DNA from: Pyxidicoccus trucidator | GTDB taxonomy: Bacteria > Myxococcota > Myxococcia > Myxococcales > Myxococcaceae | Reading direction: 5' to 3' | Assembly (NCBI RefSeq): GCF_010894435.1 | Contig: NZ_JAAIXZ010000009.1 | Coordinates: forward strand, 103,242-167,241 | Length of the DNA: 64,000 nt | Shown here: piece after piece, positions 53,573 to 63,174 of the stretch | Position numbering within the stretch: the first letter of the stretch is position 1 | Layout of the letters: every line of letters begins with the position of its first letter | The notes under the pieces: model-generated | Seen by the model: the letters and a program-made list of their open reading frames with translations, nothing else | The model's database searches: none | What the model was told of the DNA's origin: nothing | Made by a program: the position numbers and the translations under genes

Positions 53573-54559
53573 CTGCTACTTCATGCGCACCGTGACGGCG
53601 TTGGTCGCGGTGTTGAGCGTGAGGAAGCCCTTCTGGAACTCGCTCTCGCGCCCGCCGGTGACTGCGTACTCGTCACGCACCGGGTAGCCCAGCGTGCTGC
53701 GCTCCCAACCCATCGACTCCCACTTCGCGCGGATGGGACCATGCACCTCGTGCGCTCCCGTCGCCGCCGTCCAGTAGATGCTTCCATTCTGGAAGTGGTT
53801 GAAGCGGCCCACCCCGTCCGGCGTCGCCGTCTCGTCCGTCAGCGGGTAGCCCAGCAGCCCCGCCTCACGGCTCAGCGCGACCCACTTCACGTTGATGTCT
53901 CCACTCACCGCGTGCGCTCCCGTCGCAGGCGTGAAGTAGATGCTTCCCCGCTGGAAGTGGCTGTAGCGGCCCACCCCGTCCGCCGCTCCCTGCTCATCCG
54001 TCAGCGGGTAGCCCAGGGCGCTCTTCTCCCACCCCAGCTCCGCCCATTTCGCATGGATGAGTCCGCGCACCTCGTGCGCTCCCGTCGCAGCCGTCCAGTA
54101 GATGCTTCCGTTCTCGAAGTGGTTGTAGCGGCCCGTCTTGTCCGGCGTCTCCTGCTCCCCCGTCTTCGGGTAGCCCAGCACGCTGCGCTCCCAGCCCAGC
54201 TGCTCCCACTTGTTACGAATCTCCCCATGGACTTCCCAGGCCCCAAGCTCCGGCGTCCAGTAGATGCTGCCCCGCTCGAAGTGGTTGAAGCGGCCACGGC
54301 CGTCCGGCGCCGTCCACTCGTCGATGATGGGGTAGCCCAGCGGGCCGCGCTCCCAGTTCAGCTGCTCCCACCGGCCACGGATGCTGCCCATCACCACGTG
54401 CGCGCCCAGCGTCGGCGTCCAGTAGATGCTGCCGCGCTCGAAGTGGTTGAAGCGGCCCACCCCATCCGGCGTGGCCAGCTCGCCGACCTGGCACTTGCCC
54501 AGCAGCGCCGGACCGTTCATCGCGTCGTACTTCGCCTTGATGTCCCCCTTGAGCACGCA
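53573..54559 (-). repeat. LGFP-coding repeat, copy B
   Basis: Counterpart of 51747-52733, same offset throughout. Similarity ends abruptly at the 5' side of the repeats, where the two proteins have unrelated catalytic-type regions. Confidence 0.92.
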
Positions 54560-55720
54560 CGCCGTTCCGCAGTGCGCATTGGCCCGGTTGAGGTAGTCCC
54601 TCCAGGGCCAGTTGACGCCGGGATCCGTGCGGTCATACGGCTGGAGCTTGCCGTGCCCCACCACGTGGTAACTGTCGCGGGGAATCCCGTGGTCACGAGT
54701 GATGTCGCACAGCAGCCGTGCCGAGGCGTCAATCTGCCCCACCGGCCAGTTCACCGTCGACGCATACCCGCCGTGCTCGATGCCGATGGTGAAGTCGTTG
54801 GCGCTTCTCCCGTTCAGCCCGCACTCCGCCCCGCTGTTGTTGCTGCACTGGTAGGTGGCGCCGATGTGCCAGCCCCGGCTCCCGTCGCGCACCAGCTGGC
54901 TGATCTCCCCTCCGTCCTCGCGCACCACGTAGTGCGCGCTCACTCCTGAGTTGGGGTTGGTCAGCCAGCTCCAGCACCCCGAGTAGCTGCTCTCACAGGT
55001 GTGGATGACCACCATCTTCACACCCATGGGCCGGGAGTTGTAGTTGGGCGAGGGCCGCCACACGGCCGGTGCGTAGTCCGGACCGGCGAGCGCCTGGACC
55101 TGCTGCCCCAGCTCCTCCACGGCCAGGCCCTGTCCACTCGCGGTCCACTCCTTCGAGAGCTTCCCGAGTCCCAGGCGGGCCACCCGGAAGACCTCCTTGT
55201 GGACGAAGCTGCGACGGCCCTCCTCATCCTGGATGCCGGACACCTCGGCCACCGCCGGTGCCCACTTCGCCGCCTGAGTCCTATCCACCTTCAGCGCCTC
55301 CGCGTGGCGCGACAGCAGCGCCGCCGCCGCACGGACGTGGGAGCGCGTGTCGGTCCTCGCCTGCGCTGCCGTGACGCCGGCCAGCTTCGCGCCCTCCTCG
55401 AGCTGCGTGCCCGTGAGCGCCATCATTCCGTAGACCGCCGGGCGGCCCTCGAACTCCTCGGCGCCCTCCACCATCTGGTAGCGCGTCTGCACGAAGGAGA
55501 TGGACTTGAGGAGCGCGGGCGGCACATCGAACTCCGCGCCGGCCTCCTTGAAGAGCGCATCGAAGGACTCATCCTCGCGGGCGGAGTCCTCCGTCCCTGG
55601 CGCGTCCAGCTGCACGGTGGGCGCCGTGGACGCCTCCTGCGGCTGCTGCGCGTCCATGCCACACGCTTGCGTCAGCGCCAGCGAGGCGGCGAGCACGACA
55701 ATTCCTGGCCTGTTCTTCAT
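53576..55720 (-). CDS. N-acetylmuramoyl-L-alanine amidase with LGFP repeats
   Basis: A 714-residue secreted protein: signal peptide, an N-terminal helical region (about 40-200), an amidase_2/PGRP domain (about 215-375: MVVIHTCESS, YVVREDGGEISQL, FTIGIEHGGY, VVGHGKLQPYDRTDPG) with the zinc-ligand His residues, then LGFP repeats to the end. It should cleave the lactyl-peptide bond of peptidoglycan and bind wall through LGFP modules, consistent with predation or wall remodelling. Its tail matches the lipoprotein at 51750. It is the first gene of the minus-strand pair. Confidence 0.92.
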   Translation of the reverse strand: MKNRPGIVVLAASLALTQACGMDAQQPQEASTAPTVQLDAPGTEDSAREDESFDALFKEAGAEFDVPPALLKSISFVQTRYQMVEGAEEFEGRPAVYGMMALTGTQLEEGAKLAGVTAAQARTDTRSHVRAAAALLSRHAEALKVDRTQAAKWAPAVAEVSGIQDEEGRRSFVHKEVFRVARLGLGKLSKEWTASGQGLAVEELGQQVQALAGPDYAPAVWRPSPNYNSRPMGVKMVVIHTCESSYSGCWSWLTNPNSGVSAHYVVREDGGEISQLVRDGSRGWHIGATYQCSNNSGAECGLNGRSANDFTIGIEHGGYASTVNWPVGQIDASARLLCDITRDHGIPRDSYHVVGHGKLQPYDRTDPGVNWPWRDYLNRANAHCGTACVLKGDIKAKYDAMNGPALLGKCQVGELATPDGVGRFNHFERGSIYWTPTLGAHVVMGSIRGRWEQLNWERGPLGYPIIDEWTAPDGRGRFNHFERGSIYWTPELGAWEVHGEIRNKWEQLGWERSVLGYPKTGEQETPDKTGRYNHFENGSIYWTAATGAHEVRGLIHAKWAELGWEKSALGYPLTDEQGAADGVGRYSHFQRGSIYFTPATGAHAVSGDINVKWVALSREAGLLGYPLTDETATPDGVGRFNHFQNGSIYWTAATGAHEVHGPIRAKWESMGWERSTLGYPVRDEYAVTGGRESEFQKGFLTLNTATNAVTVRMK

Positions 55721-56048
55721 CGATTCCTCCGGACTTCGTCACGCGAATCATGGGCGGCCCCAGGGGTCGCAAAAGGCAGGCGCACGGGGAGCCAGAAGCA
55801 GGAGGGTTACGAGTCGGTCGGCGTCTCATGAAATCGACAAAGAGGAGTCACGCAGGAAATTCCGGGCTGCCACTTCGAGGGCCGAATACCGAACGGCCGG
55901 AATTTTGCACCCCAAGTCAGGTCCGGCGGAGCATGGGGCCGCTGCGCGCAGATGGCCGACAAATACGCATCCGCTCGGGACGCCAGTATCCTCGGCGCCA
56001 TTTCTCTCCGAGCCGCCACCCCAGGCGTCCCGTGAAGGAGCGCTCCGC
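55721..56048. other. Divergent intergenic region between amidase and OPT genes
   Basis: This 328-base gap holds no convincing gene. The long plus-strand frame crossing it (from 55500) is not coding-like before 56049. It should contain the promoters of both genes. Confidence 0.5.
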
Positions 56049-58031
56049 ATGAACGCTGTCACGTCTTCCCAGCCGAAGGAGATAACCCTGCGCGGGGTGA
56101 CCCTCGGGGTCCTCATCACGCTGGTGTTCACCGCGGCGCAGGTCTACCTGGGGCTGAAGGTCGGCCTCACCTTCGCGACCTCCATCCCCGCGGCGGTCAT
56201 CTCGATGGCGCTCCTGAGCGCCTTCAAGAACGCCACCATCCAGGAGAACAACATCGTCCAGACGCTGGCCTCGGCGGCGGGCACGCTCGCTTCCGTGATC
56301 TTCGTCCTGCCCGGCCTGTTGATGACCGGCTGGTGGAGCGACGTGCCGTTCTGGCCGACGTTCGGCGCGTGTGCGATTGGCGGCGTACTTGGCGTGATGT
56401 ACACCGTGCCGCTGCGTCGCGCGCTGGTCTCCGGCTCCGACCTTCCGTATCCCGAGGGCGTGGCGGCCGCCGAGGTGCTCAAGGTGGGCACCTCCTCGCG
56501 CTCCGGCGCAACCGAAGGCAAGGCCGGCCTCATGTCCGTCATCTGGGGCAGCATGGCCTCGGCCCTGTTCGCGGCGGCCGCCGCCGCCAGGCTGATGGCA
56601 GGTGAGGTGGCCGGGTATTTCAGGGTGGGCAGCGGCGCCACGGGCATTGGTGCCGCCAGCTCGCTGGCGCTCATCGGCGCGGGACACCTGATGGGCATCA
56701 CGGTCGGCATCGCGATGCTGGCCGGCCTGGTGATTGCGTGGGGCATCCTGGTTCCGGTCCTCACGGCCATGGACCCGATGCCGGACGCCACGGCGTCGGA
56801 GCACGCGCTGCGCGTCTGGGGCACGCAGGTGCGCATGCTCGGCGCCGGCGCCATCGGTGCGGCGGCCATCGTGACGCTGGCGGGCCTCGCCAGGCCGGTC
56901 ATCGGCGGCCTGCGGTCCGCGCTGGAGGCGGCGCGGCGAGCCAGGACGCAGGGCCAGGCGCTCGAGCGCACGGAGCAGGATCTATCCATCCGCACGGTGG
57001 GGCTGGTGACGCTGCTCGCCCTGGTGCCGGCTGGCTGGCTCCTGGCGAACTTCCTCCAGGACACCGTGCTGGAGAGCCTGAGCGTGCCGCTGGTCGCCGT
57101 GGGCATCGGCTACGTCCTGTTCGCGGGCATCTGTGCCGCCGCCGTCTGCGGCTACATGGCCGGTCTCATCGGTTCGTCGAACTCGCCTGTCTCGGGCATC
57201 GCCATCCTGACCATCCTGGGCGCCGCGCTCAGCGTCGGCGTGGTCGGGCGGCACGTCACCGGGCCCGAGGCGGCCCCCGCGCTGGTGGCGTTCGCGCTGT
57301 TCGTCACCACGGTGGTGCTGGCCGTGGCGGTCATCGGCAACGACAACCTGCAGGACCTGAAGACCGGCCAATTGGTGGACGCGACGCCCTGGAAGCAGCA
57401 GGTGGCCCTGCTCATCGGCGTGGTCGCCGGCTCTGCCGTCGTCCCCCCCGTGCTGGCGCTGCTGAACCGGGCCTACGGCTTCGCGGGCGCGCCCAACGCC
57501 AATGCCATCTCGGCGCAGCCGCTGGCGGCGCCGCAGGCGACCCTGATTTCAACCCTGGCCAAGGGAGTCATCGGCGGCAACCTGCGGTGGGACCTCGTGC
57601 TGTGGGGCGCCGCGCTCGGCCTGGTCCTGGTCGTCATCAACTTCGTGGTGAAGAAGGCCAGCAAGGGTCGCTACAGCCTGCCGCCGCTGGGCGTGGGCCT
57701 CGCCATCTACCTGCCCAGCGCCGTCACGGCGCCGGTGGTCGTGGGCGCGCTGGCGGGCTGGGCCTTCGAGCGCGCGGCGAGCAAGCAGAGCTGGGGTGAG
57801 CCCGCCAAGCGCCTGGGCGTGCTCATCATGTCCGGCTTCATCGTGGGCGAGAGCCTGTTCAACGTGGCGCTGGCCGGGTTGATCGTCTCGACGGGCAAGG
57901 GCGAGCCGCTGGCCCTCCCGATTGAGCTGGGTGAAGTGACGACCATGCTCATCGCCGTGGTGCTCGGCATCGTCGCGGTGGGAGGGCTGTACCGCTGGGC
58001 GGCGCGGACGGCGCTCCGCATCTCGACCTGA
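56049..58031 (+). CDS. OPT family oligopeptide transporter
   Basis: A 660-residue inner-membrane protein with about 14-16 hydrophobic segments across its length and the OPT-family motif SDLPYPEGVAAAEVLKVG (near residues 132-149). OPT proteins import oligopeptides or metal chelates by proton symport. The ATG at 56049 has AAGGAG 8 bases upstream, and the first membrane segment begins at once. It is the only transporter of its kind here, which fits a peptide-feeding predator. Confidence 0.9.
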   Translation: MNAVTSSQPKEITLRGVTLGVLITLVFTAAQVYLGLKVGLTFATSIPAAVISMALLSAFKNATIQENNIVQTLASAAGTLASVIFVLPGLLMTGWWSDVPFWPTFGACAIGGVLGVMYTVPLRRALVSGSDLPYPEGVAAAEVLKVGTSSRSGATEGKAGLMSVIWGSMASALFAAAAAARLMAGEVAGYFRVGSGATGIGAASSLALIGAGHLMGITVGIAMLAGLVIAWGILVPVLTAMDPMPDATASEHALRVWGTQVRMLGAGAIGAAAIVTLAGLARPVIGGLRSALEAARRARTQGQALERTEQDLSIRTVGLVTLLALVPAGWLLANFLQDTVLESLSVPLVAVGIGYVLFAGICAAAVCGYMAGLIGSSNSPVSGIAILTILGAALSVGVVGRHVTGPEAAPALVAFALFVTTVVLAVAVIGNDNLQDLKTGQLVDATPWKQQVALLIGVVAGSAVVPPVLALLNRAYGFAGAPNANAISAQPLAAPQATLISTLAKGVIGGNLRWDLVLWGAALGLVLVVINFVVKKASKGRYSLPPLGVGLAIYLPSAVTAPVVVGALAGWAFERAASKQSWGEPAKRLGVLIMSGFIVGESLFNVALAGLIVSTGKGEPLALPIELGEVTTMLIAVVLGIVAVGGLYRWAARTALRIST

Positions 58032-58120
58032 CCGTGGGCTCCTGAGGGCTGTGGAGAAGTTCCTCACGGCCGGGCCGCCTGGCGCAGCCAGTCGCGCAGC
58101 CCCCCGGCGTCCGTCTCCGT

Positions 58121-59149
58121 CTAGAACAACTCGTCCCCGCCACCGGGGACGGGCTCCTGCGCCGAGAGGACCACCTCATCGGGCCGCTGCTCCACACGCA
58201 GGCCCTGGGGACTGGCTGCCAGCTCCTCGAGCGCGGAGAGGACCTCCATCACCGGCTGGACGTCGGCGACCCGGACGGGCACGACGGCGCGCTGGAGCCG
58301 CGAGCCGACGTGCTCGAGCAGCCGGTGCGGCGGGAGCGCCTCGATGTACCGGCCATGGAGGTAGGCGGGCGCGACCAAACAGACAACCTCGGAGGGAGGG
58401 ACGGTCGCGAGGCTCGCATCGAAGCGCGCCCGCACCTCGTCCACCGAGGTGTCCTGGCGCCACAGGCCGAGCAGTGAGCGCAGGAAGTCCATCAGGGGCC
58501 GGAGCCGGGGCGCGGCGGCCTGGGCCGAGACCACCTCCAACGCCCGCTCGGCACGGACAGGGTCGGGCTCGACGAAGAACAGGGGCAGAACCTCCGCGAG
58601 GCCCGGCGAATAGAGTGGTTCGGCGAGCTGCTCCGGCGAGCCCGCGAACAAGCGCAGCGCTTCGGGTGCGAGCGGCTCCCCCGACAACCAACGGCACCAC
58701 AGCCCGTCGAGCGCGCCCGTAGCAGCGGAAGCGCGTCGCAGCAGGTGGGGCCGTGCCTGCTCCGCGCCACCGAACAGCAGCACGGTCACCAGCTCCTCGA
58801 AGGGAGGACCGTCGGGAAAGTCGAGTGCGTCCCCTCCTCCCCAGCGCGAATACCGCTTTCGTTTGAGATCGCGTTGGACCGCTTGAGCCACCTCACTCCA
58901 GGCCGACCAGGGCACGCCGAGCGCCGCATAGGCCCGGCGAAGAGGCTCGTCCACGGGAGCCGAGACCTCATTGAGGCGTTTCTTGAAGTCGGCCCGCACG
59001 CGCTTGAGCTCGCGCAGCAGCTCCGGCAGCTCCTCCGCCGGACAGCCGCCGCTCAGCAGCCTGCGGTGGGAGACGGGGACGCCGCGGAGCTTGAGCAACC
59101 AGGCCGTGAACGCCGAATAGGCAGCCAGGGAGAGGTGTCGAGAGTCCAT
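58121..59149 (-). CDS. Hypothetical protein
   Basis: A 342-residue protein not recognised. It looks globular, helical and Leu/Ala-rich with no signal peptide, membrane helix or metal motif. Its 3' end converges with the OPT gene. It starts 89 bases from the small secreted gene at 59239 on the same strand. No evidence for function. Confidence 0.6.
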   Translation of the reverse strand: MDSRHLSLAAYSAFTAWLLKLRGVPVSHRRLLSGGCPAEELPELLRELKRVRADFKKRLNEVSAPVDEPLRRAYAALGVPWSAWSEVAQAVQRDLKRKRYSRWGGGDALDFPDGPPFEELVTVLLFGGAEQARPHLLRRASAATGALDGLWCRWLSGEPLAPEALRLFAGSPEQLAEPLYSPGLAEVLPLFFVEPDPVRAERALEVVSAQAAAPRLRPLMDFLRSLLGLWRQDTSVDEVRARFDASLATVPPSEVVCLVAPAYLHGRYIEALPPHRLLEHVGSRLQRAVVPVRVADVQPVMEVLSALEELAASPQGLRVEQRPDEVVLSAQEPVPGGGDELF

Positions 59150-59238
59150 GAGTCACGTCGAGCAGGGGGGCATGCTGGCCCGGCACGCCCCCTCCGTGGG
59201 GACACGGAGGCTCCGATAGCACGGAGCCTCCAGGCCCA

Positions 59239-59559
59239 CTACTCCGCGGCGCGCGCCGTCAACATCGGCTCACTGCACACCGACTCCGCGTGGGTGGAGT
59301 CATCCTGACGAAACGCCGAGGACAGCTCGTCCTCGTCCGTGTCACGGGCATCGCTCGCGCACGTGCCCCACTCGTACTCGGTTACCCACTCCTCACAAGT
59401 GACGACCTGCATGCTCCAGGGCAGCGCACAGACGATCCAGCAGGGCGTGCTGGCGTTGCAGCGCTCCTGCGAACAATCCGGGGGAAGGGCCAGCGCGGAC
59501 ATCGGGGCCAGCACGAGGGCCGCGGCACCCGCGAGCAGGGTCTTTGCGAACAGGTTCAT
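59239..59559 (-). CDS. Small secreted Cys-rich protein
   Basis: A 106-residue precursor: Sec signal (MNLFAKTLLAGAAALVLAPMSALA), then PPDCSQERCNASTPCW and further Cys, and an acidic C-terminus. GGAGACACC precedes the ATG. Eight Cys suggest disulfides. The function is unknown. It is divergent from a small secreted gene at 59791. Confidence 0.7.
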   Translation of the reverse strand: MNLFAKTLLAGAAALVLAPMSALALPPDCSQERCNASTPCWIVCALPWSMQVVTCEEWVTEYEWGTCASDARDTDEDELSSAFRQDDSTHAESVCSEPMLTARAAE

Positions 59560-59790
59560 GGTGTCTCCACGACGACGGGGTTACCGGGCCACAAGGGGTC
59601 GACCCGGAAGCTCCATCATCGACGGAAACCAGCGAATCACCAAAACCCGCTAAAACCTGCGGTCCCACTGGAGGACAGGACCGACCGTCTCCAGAACGGC
59701 GAAGGGAGAATGCAAAAGAAATCCCGCAGGCGCTTCTCCTGGATGAACGGCGAGCCGCATTCCCGCCGTCCCCTTCCGCCAGGAGCCTCC

Positions 59791-60258
59791 ATGTTCCGGA
59801 TTCTGTCCCTCTGCCTCTGCCTGTCCGCCTCGCTTGCCATCGCCGACGAGTCCTCCCCGAAGCCAGCACGGCTCACCGTGGCGCAGAAGAACGGCTGGGT
59901 GGCCTACGAGAAGGACCTGAAGGCGAAGGAGGACGCGGTCAACAAGGCCTGCGGAGCGGCCTTGAAGAGCAGCTACGACAAGACGAGCTACCCCGCCTTC
60001 GACCCGCTGAAGGACCGGACCCAATCGGCATGCCAGGCTGCCGTGGGCACCCTGGTCGAGGTCTGCCGCACCGCCGACGGGAAGGCCGCGGTGAAGGAGA
60101 CGCTCACCAAGACGGTCTGCCGCCTGTCGACGGAGGGAACCCGGGTCTCGGTGGACGCGGGCACGCTGCTCATCCACATCGACCCGGACAAGGGCTCCAT
60201 CGTCGGCAAGCAGGCCGGCAGCTACAACTGGAAGAGTGCTCTCGAGGAGGTGCTGTAG
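59791..60258 (+). CDS. Small secreted protein with Cys residues
   Basis: A 155-residue precursor: short signal peptide (MFRILSLCLCLSASLAIA), a helical charged middle (KDLKAKEDAVNKACG) and a beta-rich C-terminus. AGGAG is 5 bases before the ATG. The 231-base divergent gap to the gene at 59239 shows no other feature. The function is unknown. Confidence 0.7.
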   Translation: MFRILSLCLCLSASLAIADESSPKPARLTVAQKNGWVAYEKDLKAKEDAVNKACGAALKSSYDKTSYPAFDPLKDRTQSACQAAVGTLVEVCRTADGKAAVKETLTKTVCRLSTEGTRVSVDAGTLLIHIDPDKGSIVGKQAGSYNWKSALEEVL

Positions 60259-60265
60259 GCCACCG

Positions 60266-61066
60266 TCAGGAACGCACTGGGACCCAGATGGCGCTGTGGG
60301 CTTCCGGCGCGTCCGGGGACGCCTCTGCCGTATAGAAGTAGGCTGCGACCGCGGCTCGCCCCCGTCCCTCGGGACACTCCAGCGCGGCTGGGTGGCCGTG
60401 CCAGTGGTCGTCGCCATGAGCCATCACGACCAGCCGATCGAGGACCGGAGCGATTCGGGCCTCGCACTTCGAGAGGTCGGCATTCCACAGCTCGAGGTCA
60501 CCGCCCCAGGCGGGTTCCCAATCGGGGTTCAGGTAATAGAGGACGGTGAGCCGCCGCGAGAGCGCACGGAAGCGGTCTCGGTTGAAGTCCGCGTGAAGCG
60601 CCAGATGGCCCCCACGCAGCGTGAGGTGCAGCCCGGCGCCCCGGAAATGCGGATCCGGGATGAGCCCTTGAACTCCGGTGAGTGTCTCCAGGAAGTCGAG
60701 GAACGACATGCCCGAGAACTCTGAGAGCAGGTGCCGGAGCGCTCCGGGCACATCTTCGAACGCCTTGCGCTGAAGCTGCCCCAGGCGCGCCGCCTGTTCC
60801 TGGTGGTCGCGTCGCTTCCAGCCGGCCTCGGATGCGCCCGGGAAGACCCCGGCCAGTCCGGACGCCAGCCGCTCACCCAGGAAGCCGTCGATGACGACGT
60901 GAGGATAGGGCCGTGCGGCACCGTAGGTGTCCCGATGGGCCACCGCGAGCGAGCGAAGCGCCGTACGACTGAGGAAGAAGCTCGGCCCCTGCAACGGGCC
61001 TTCTTCGAGGGTTGCGACGCTCACCGGGCCTCTTCCGCTGGAGTTGCTGCCCTTCGATGATGCCAT
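60266..61066 (-). CDS. 2OG-Fe(II) oxygenase (prolyl-4-hydroxylase-like)
   Basis: A 266-residue non-haem iron dioxygenase. The iron-binding HAD motif (LHADFNRD near residue 157), the distal His (HWHGHP) and a 2-oxoglutarate-binding Arg (GRGRAAVAAYFY) are all present in order, with the usual YPHVVIDGFL entry. Hydroxylation of a protein or small molecule is likely; the substrate is unknown. The ATG at 61064-61066 follows the MazF/PemK-like gene by 11 bases, so they probably share a transcript. Confidence 0.85.
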   Translation of the reverse strand: MASSKGSNSSGRGPVSVATLEEGPLQGPSFFLSRTALRSLAVAHRDTYGAARPYPHVVIDGFLGERLASGLAGVFPGASEAGWKRRDHQEQAARLGQLQRKAFEDVPGALRHLLSEFSGMSFLDFLETLTGVQGLIPDPHFRGAGLHLTLRGGHLALHADFNRDRFRALSRRLTVLYYLNPDWEPAWGGDLELWNADLSKCEARIAPVLDRLVVMAHGDDHWHGHPAALECPEGRGRAAVAAYFYTAEASPDAPEAHSAIWVPVRS

Positions 61067-61077
61067 GAGGCGAGTCG

Positions 61078-61479
61078 TCAGCGGTTGAAGAAGGAGGCCT
61101 GCTGGAAACGCATGCCGGCCAGAATCTGCTCTACCCGTGCGTCGGAGAGCGTCCCGATGTACTCGCCAAGCTGCGCCTTCTCGACCGAGGACACCTGCGA
61201 CACGACCAGGACGCTCTGCCTGGGCAGATTCCCCTCCCCCACGTCGAGCAGCACATTGCCGGGTTCGCTCGCCCGCTTCAGGTTCGAGGTCAAAGCACAA
61301 ACGACCACGGTATGGATGCGCGAGCGGTTGAAGACGTCGTCCTGAATCACCACATACGGGTGGGGGATGGCAGGAACCGACCCCCGCTCTTCCTCTGGCA
61401 CCACCCAGAAGATGTCACCCCGGTGGACGTCGGCTGGGCCCCTGCCTGCCTGCGTCGCTGACTTCGTATCCATGTGCAT
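61078..61479 (-). CDS. MazF/PemK-family endoribonuclease-like toxin, no antitoxin seen
   Basis: A 133-residue protein with the MazF/PemK pattern: HRGDIFWV near residues 20-27, HPYVVIQDDVFNRS, VVVCALTSN and GNLPRQSVLVVSQV. Family members cut single-stranded RNA and usually follow a MazE-like antitoxin gene. None is visible on either side: upstream (61480-61655) holds no frame, and downstream is a dioxygenase. The start at 61477-61479 (MHMD) is chosen for lack of sequence sense further upstream. It could be a stand-alone nuclease or use a distant antitoxin. Confidence 0.8.
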   Translation of the reverse strand: MHMDTKSATQAGRGPADVHRGDIFWVVPEEERGSVPAIPHPYVVIQDDVFNRSRIHTVVVCALTSNLKRASEPGNVLLDVGEGNLPRQSVLVVSQVSSVEKAQLGEYIGTLSDARVEQILAGMRFQQASFFNR

Positions 61480-61655
61480 GCCCGCCGAATCGCGCTGACC
61501 TTCGGACACTCTACACAGTGCCCCGGGCCAGCGCGGGAACCAGCGGGACGGGCGCATGCGGCCCCACTCCGCCAGCGGGCCTTGCCTCCCAGTTGCGGGC
61601 GGCGGGAGCCGTCGGCCCGGGACTTGCGATGGAGCCTCCGTCAACGGAGGAACGG

Positions 61656-63164
61656 ATGGGCATTCGCGCTGGTGCGGTGGGAGCAGCTCTCGCGGTCATC
61701 TCTTTGCTGTCGGTGGGTTGCGGTGACCAACCCAGGACAGTCGACCCGCGGGAGGAGCAGGCGCCCGGCCCGCCCGAGGGAAACGAAGTTCCCTCCGAGT
61801 CCCCTCCCGATGCCTCCGTGGATGCCGGCACGCCTCCAACTGGCGAAGATGGGGGGACGACGCCGGATGCCGGCGAGCTGCCCGACGCGGGGACGGGGCC
61901 CGATGCCGGTGAGCCGACAGACGCGGGAACAGAGCCCGATGCCGGCACGCCGCCGGATGCGGGGCCGTGGCCGGTGGACACGATGCTCGACTACACGCGC
62001 TCGTTCGGCGTCGGCACACCGCAGAGTGTTGGACTCGATGAAGGGCTGAACCTCTGGCTCCTCGATGGCCGCCGCATTGGCGTGCTGCGCCCGAGTGATA
62101 CGGCTCCGACGTGGACCACGGGCGTCGGTCAGGCGCGCCAGCCGTTCGGCGGGGACTCGCTCGCGACCGGCTCCACGGTGATCTGCGGTGGCGAGGCCGG
62201 GCGCGCGTACGTGGGGTACAGCGCCAACGAGATGAAGCGGGCGCCGGGAATCGAGCAGCGCACGTACATCCCCGGACCGGGCGAGGCGTACTACACGCCC
62301 GAGCGCTACGCCGAGTACCAGAAGGGAGACCTCGATGCGGTCCGCCTCCAGCCGGATGGGAGCGTGGTGCTCGAGGAGCACCTCTGGCGCACCGTCAAGA
62401 CGTCGAACAAGGACAAGCAGATTGGCATCCACAACACGAACGACTTCCACTACGAGGAAGACCGCTCCGTCCTGAACTGCGCTCGCGTGACGCGCGGCAA
62501 GTATCGCGGCGACCTCTACATCACGACGAACCACGGGGTGACGCGCATCCAGGGGCTCGTCTACAACAGCCACCGTCACCCGGGCTGGTATCTCTACGAG
62601 AACGGCTCGGAGTGGGGCTCGCTGCAATGTCCTTATATGCACGGGCTGGGCATCGCTCCGAACGGAGACGTCCTCGTCGCGAATGAGCAGATGCTCGGAG
62701 TGCTCGTGCCGAGCGCGAAGCTCGAGGAGTGGGACCGCGAGAACACCTGGGGCGGGCCCACGCCCTGGACCTTCAAGAGCTTCAACGAGGTGCTCAACGG
62801 GCAGGCGACCGATGACTACTGGCGCGCCTTCGAGCAGACCCCCTCGGGCCGCTACTACCTGGGCAGCGCGGAGTTCGGCGTCTGGGCCATGACGCCGAAG
62901 TCACGCTCGGCGGGGAACTGGTCGAAGCTCGCAGGGCTGCCGACGAATCGTATCCTCGCGCTCAAGGCGACGGACGATGGCGCGCTCTACATCGGCACGA
63001 ACGGCTCGGGCCTCTGGCGGCTGGAGGGGGACGGCACGACGCTGACCCAGGTGAGCCAGGTGTCCGGTCAACGCGTGTTGCAACTCGTCTACGAGCCCAC
63101 TGTGACGCCGAGCATGCTGCTCGTCCTCACCGACCGGGGACTGACCGTTCTCCGAGGACCGTAG
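61656..63164 (+). CDS. Lipoprotein with PDAG linker and beta-propeller-like domain
   Basis: A 502-residue lipoprotein (lipobox LSVGC, Cys near 22). A long linker of Pro-Asp-Ala-Gly repeats occupies about 50-105. The rest resembles a periplasmic ligand-binding propeller (two-component-type sensor loops: GVTRIQGLVYN, GIAPNGDVLVANEQ, LKATDDGALYIGTNGSGLWRLEGDG). The function is unknown. GGAGG lies 5 bases before ATG 61656; upstream in-frame ATGs lack this. Confidence 0.8.
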   Translation: MGIRAGAVGAALAVISLLSVGCGDQPRTVDPREEQAPGPPEGNEVPSESPPDASVDAGTPPTGEDGGTTPDAGELPDAGTGPDAGEPTDAGTEPDAGTPPDAGPWPVDTMLDYTRSFGVGTPQSVGLDEGLNLWLLDGRRIGVLRPSDTAPTWTTGVGQARQPFGGDSLATGSTVICGGEAGRAYVGYSANEMKRAPGIEQRTYIPGPGEAYYTPERYAEYQKGDLDAVRLQPDGSVVLEEHLWRTVKTSNKDKQIGIHNTNDFHYEEDRSVLNCARVTRGKYRGDLYITTNHGVTRIQGLVYNSHRHPGWYLYENGSEWGSLQCPYMHGLGIAPNGDVLVANEQMLGVLVPSAKLEEWDRENTWGGPTPWTFKSFNEVLNGQATDDYWRAFEQTPSGRYYLGSAEFGVWAMTPKSRSAGNWSKLAGLPTNRILALKATDDGALYIGTNGSGLWRLEGDGTTLTQVSQVSGQRVLQLVYEPTVTPSMLLVLTDRGLTVLRGP

Positions 63165-63174
63165 GGCGGACTTC

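Noticed and set aside
61480..61655. Possible antitoxin gene for the MazF-like protein
   Set aside because: No small frame with a ribosome site or AbrB/MazE-like sequence was found on either strand.
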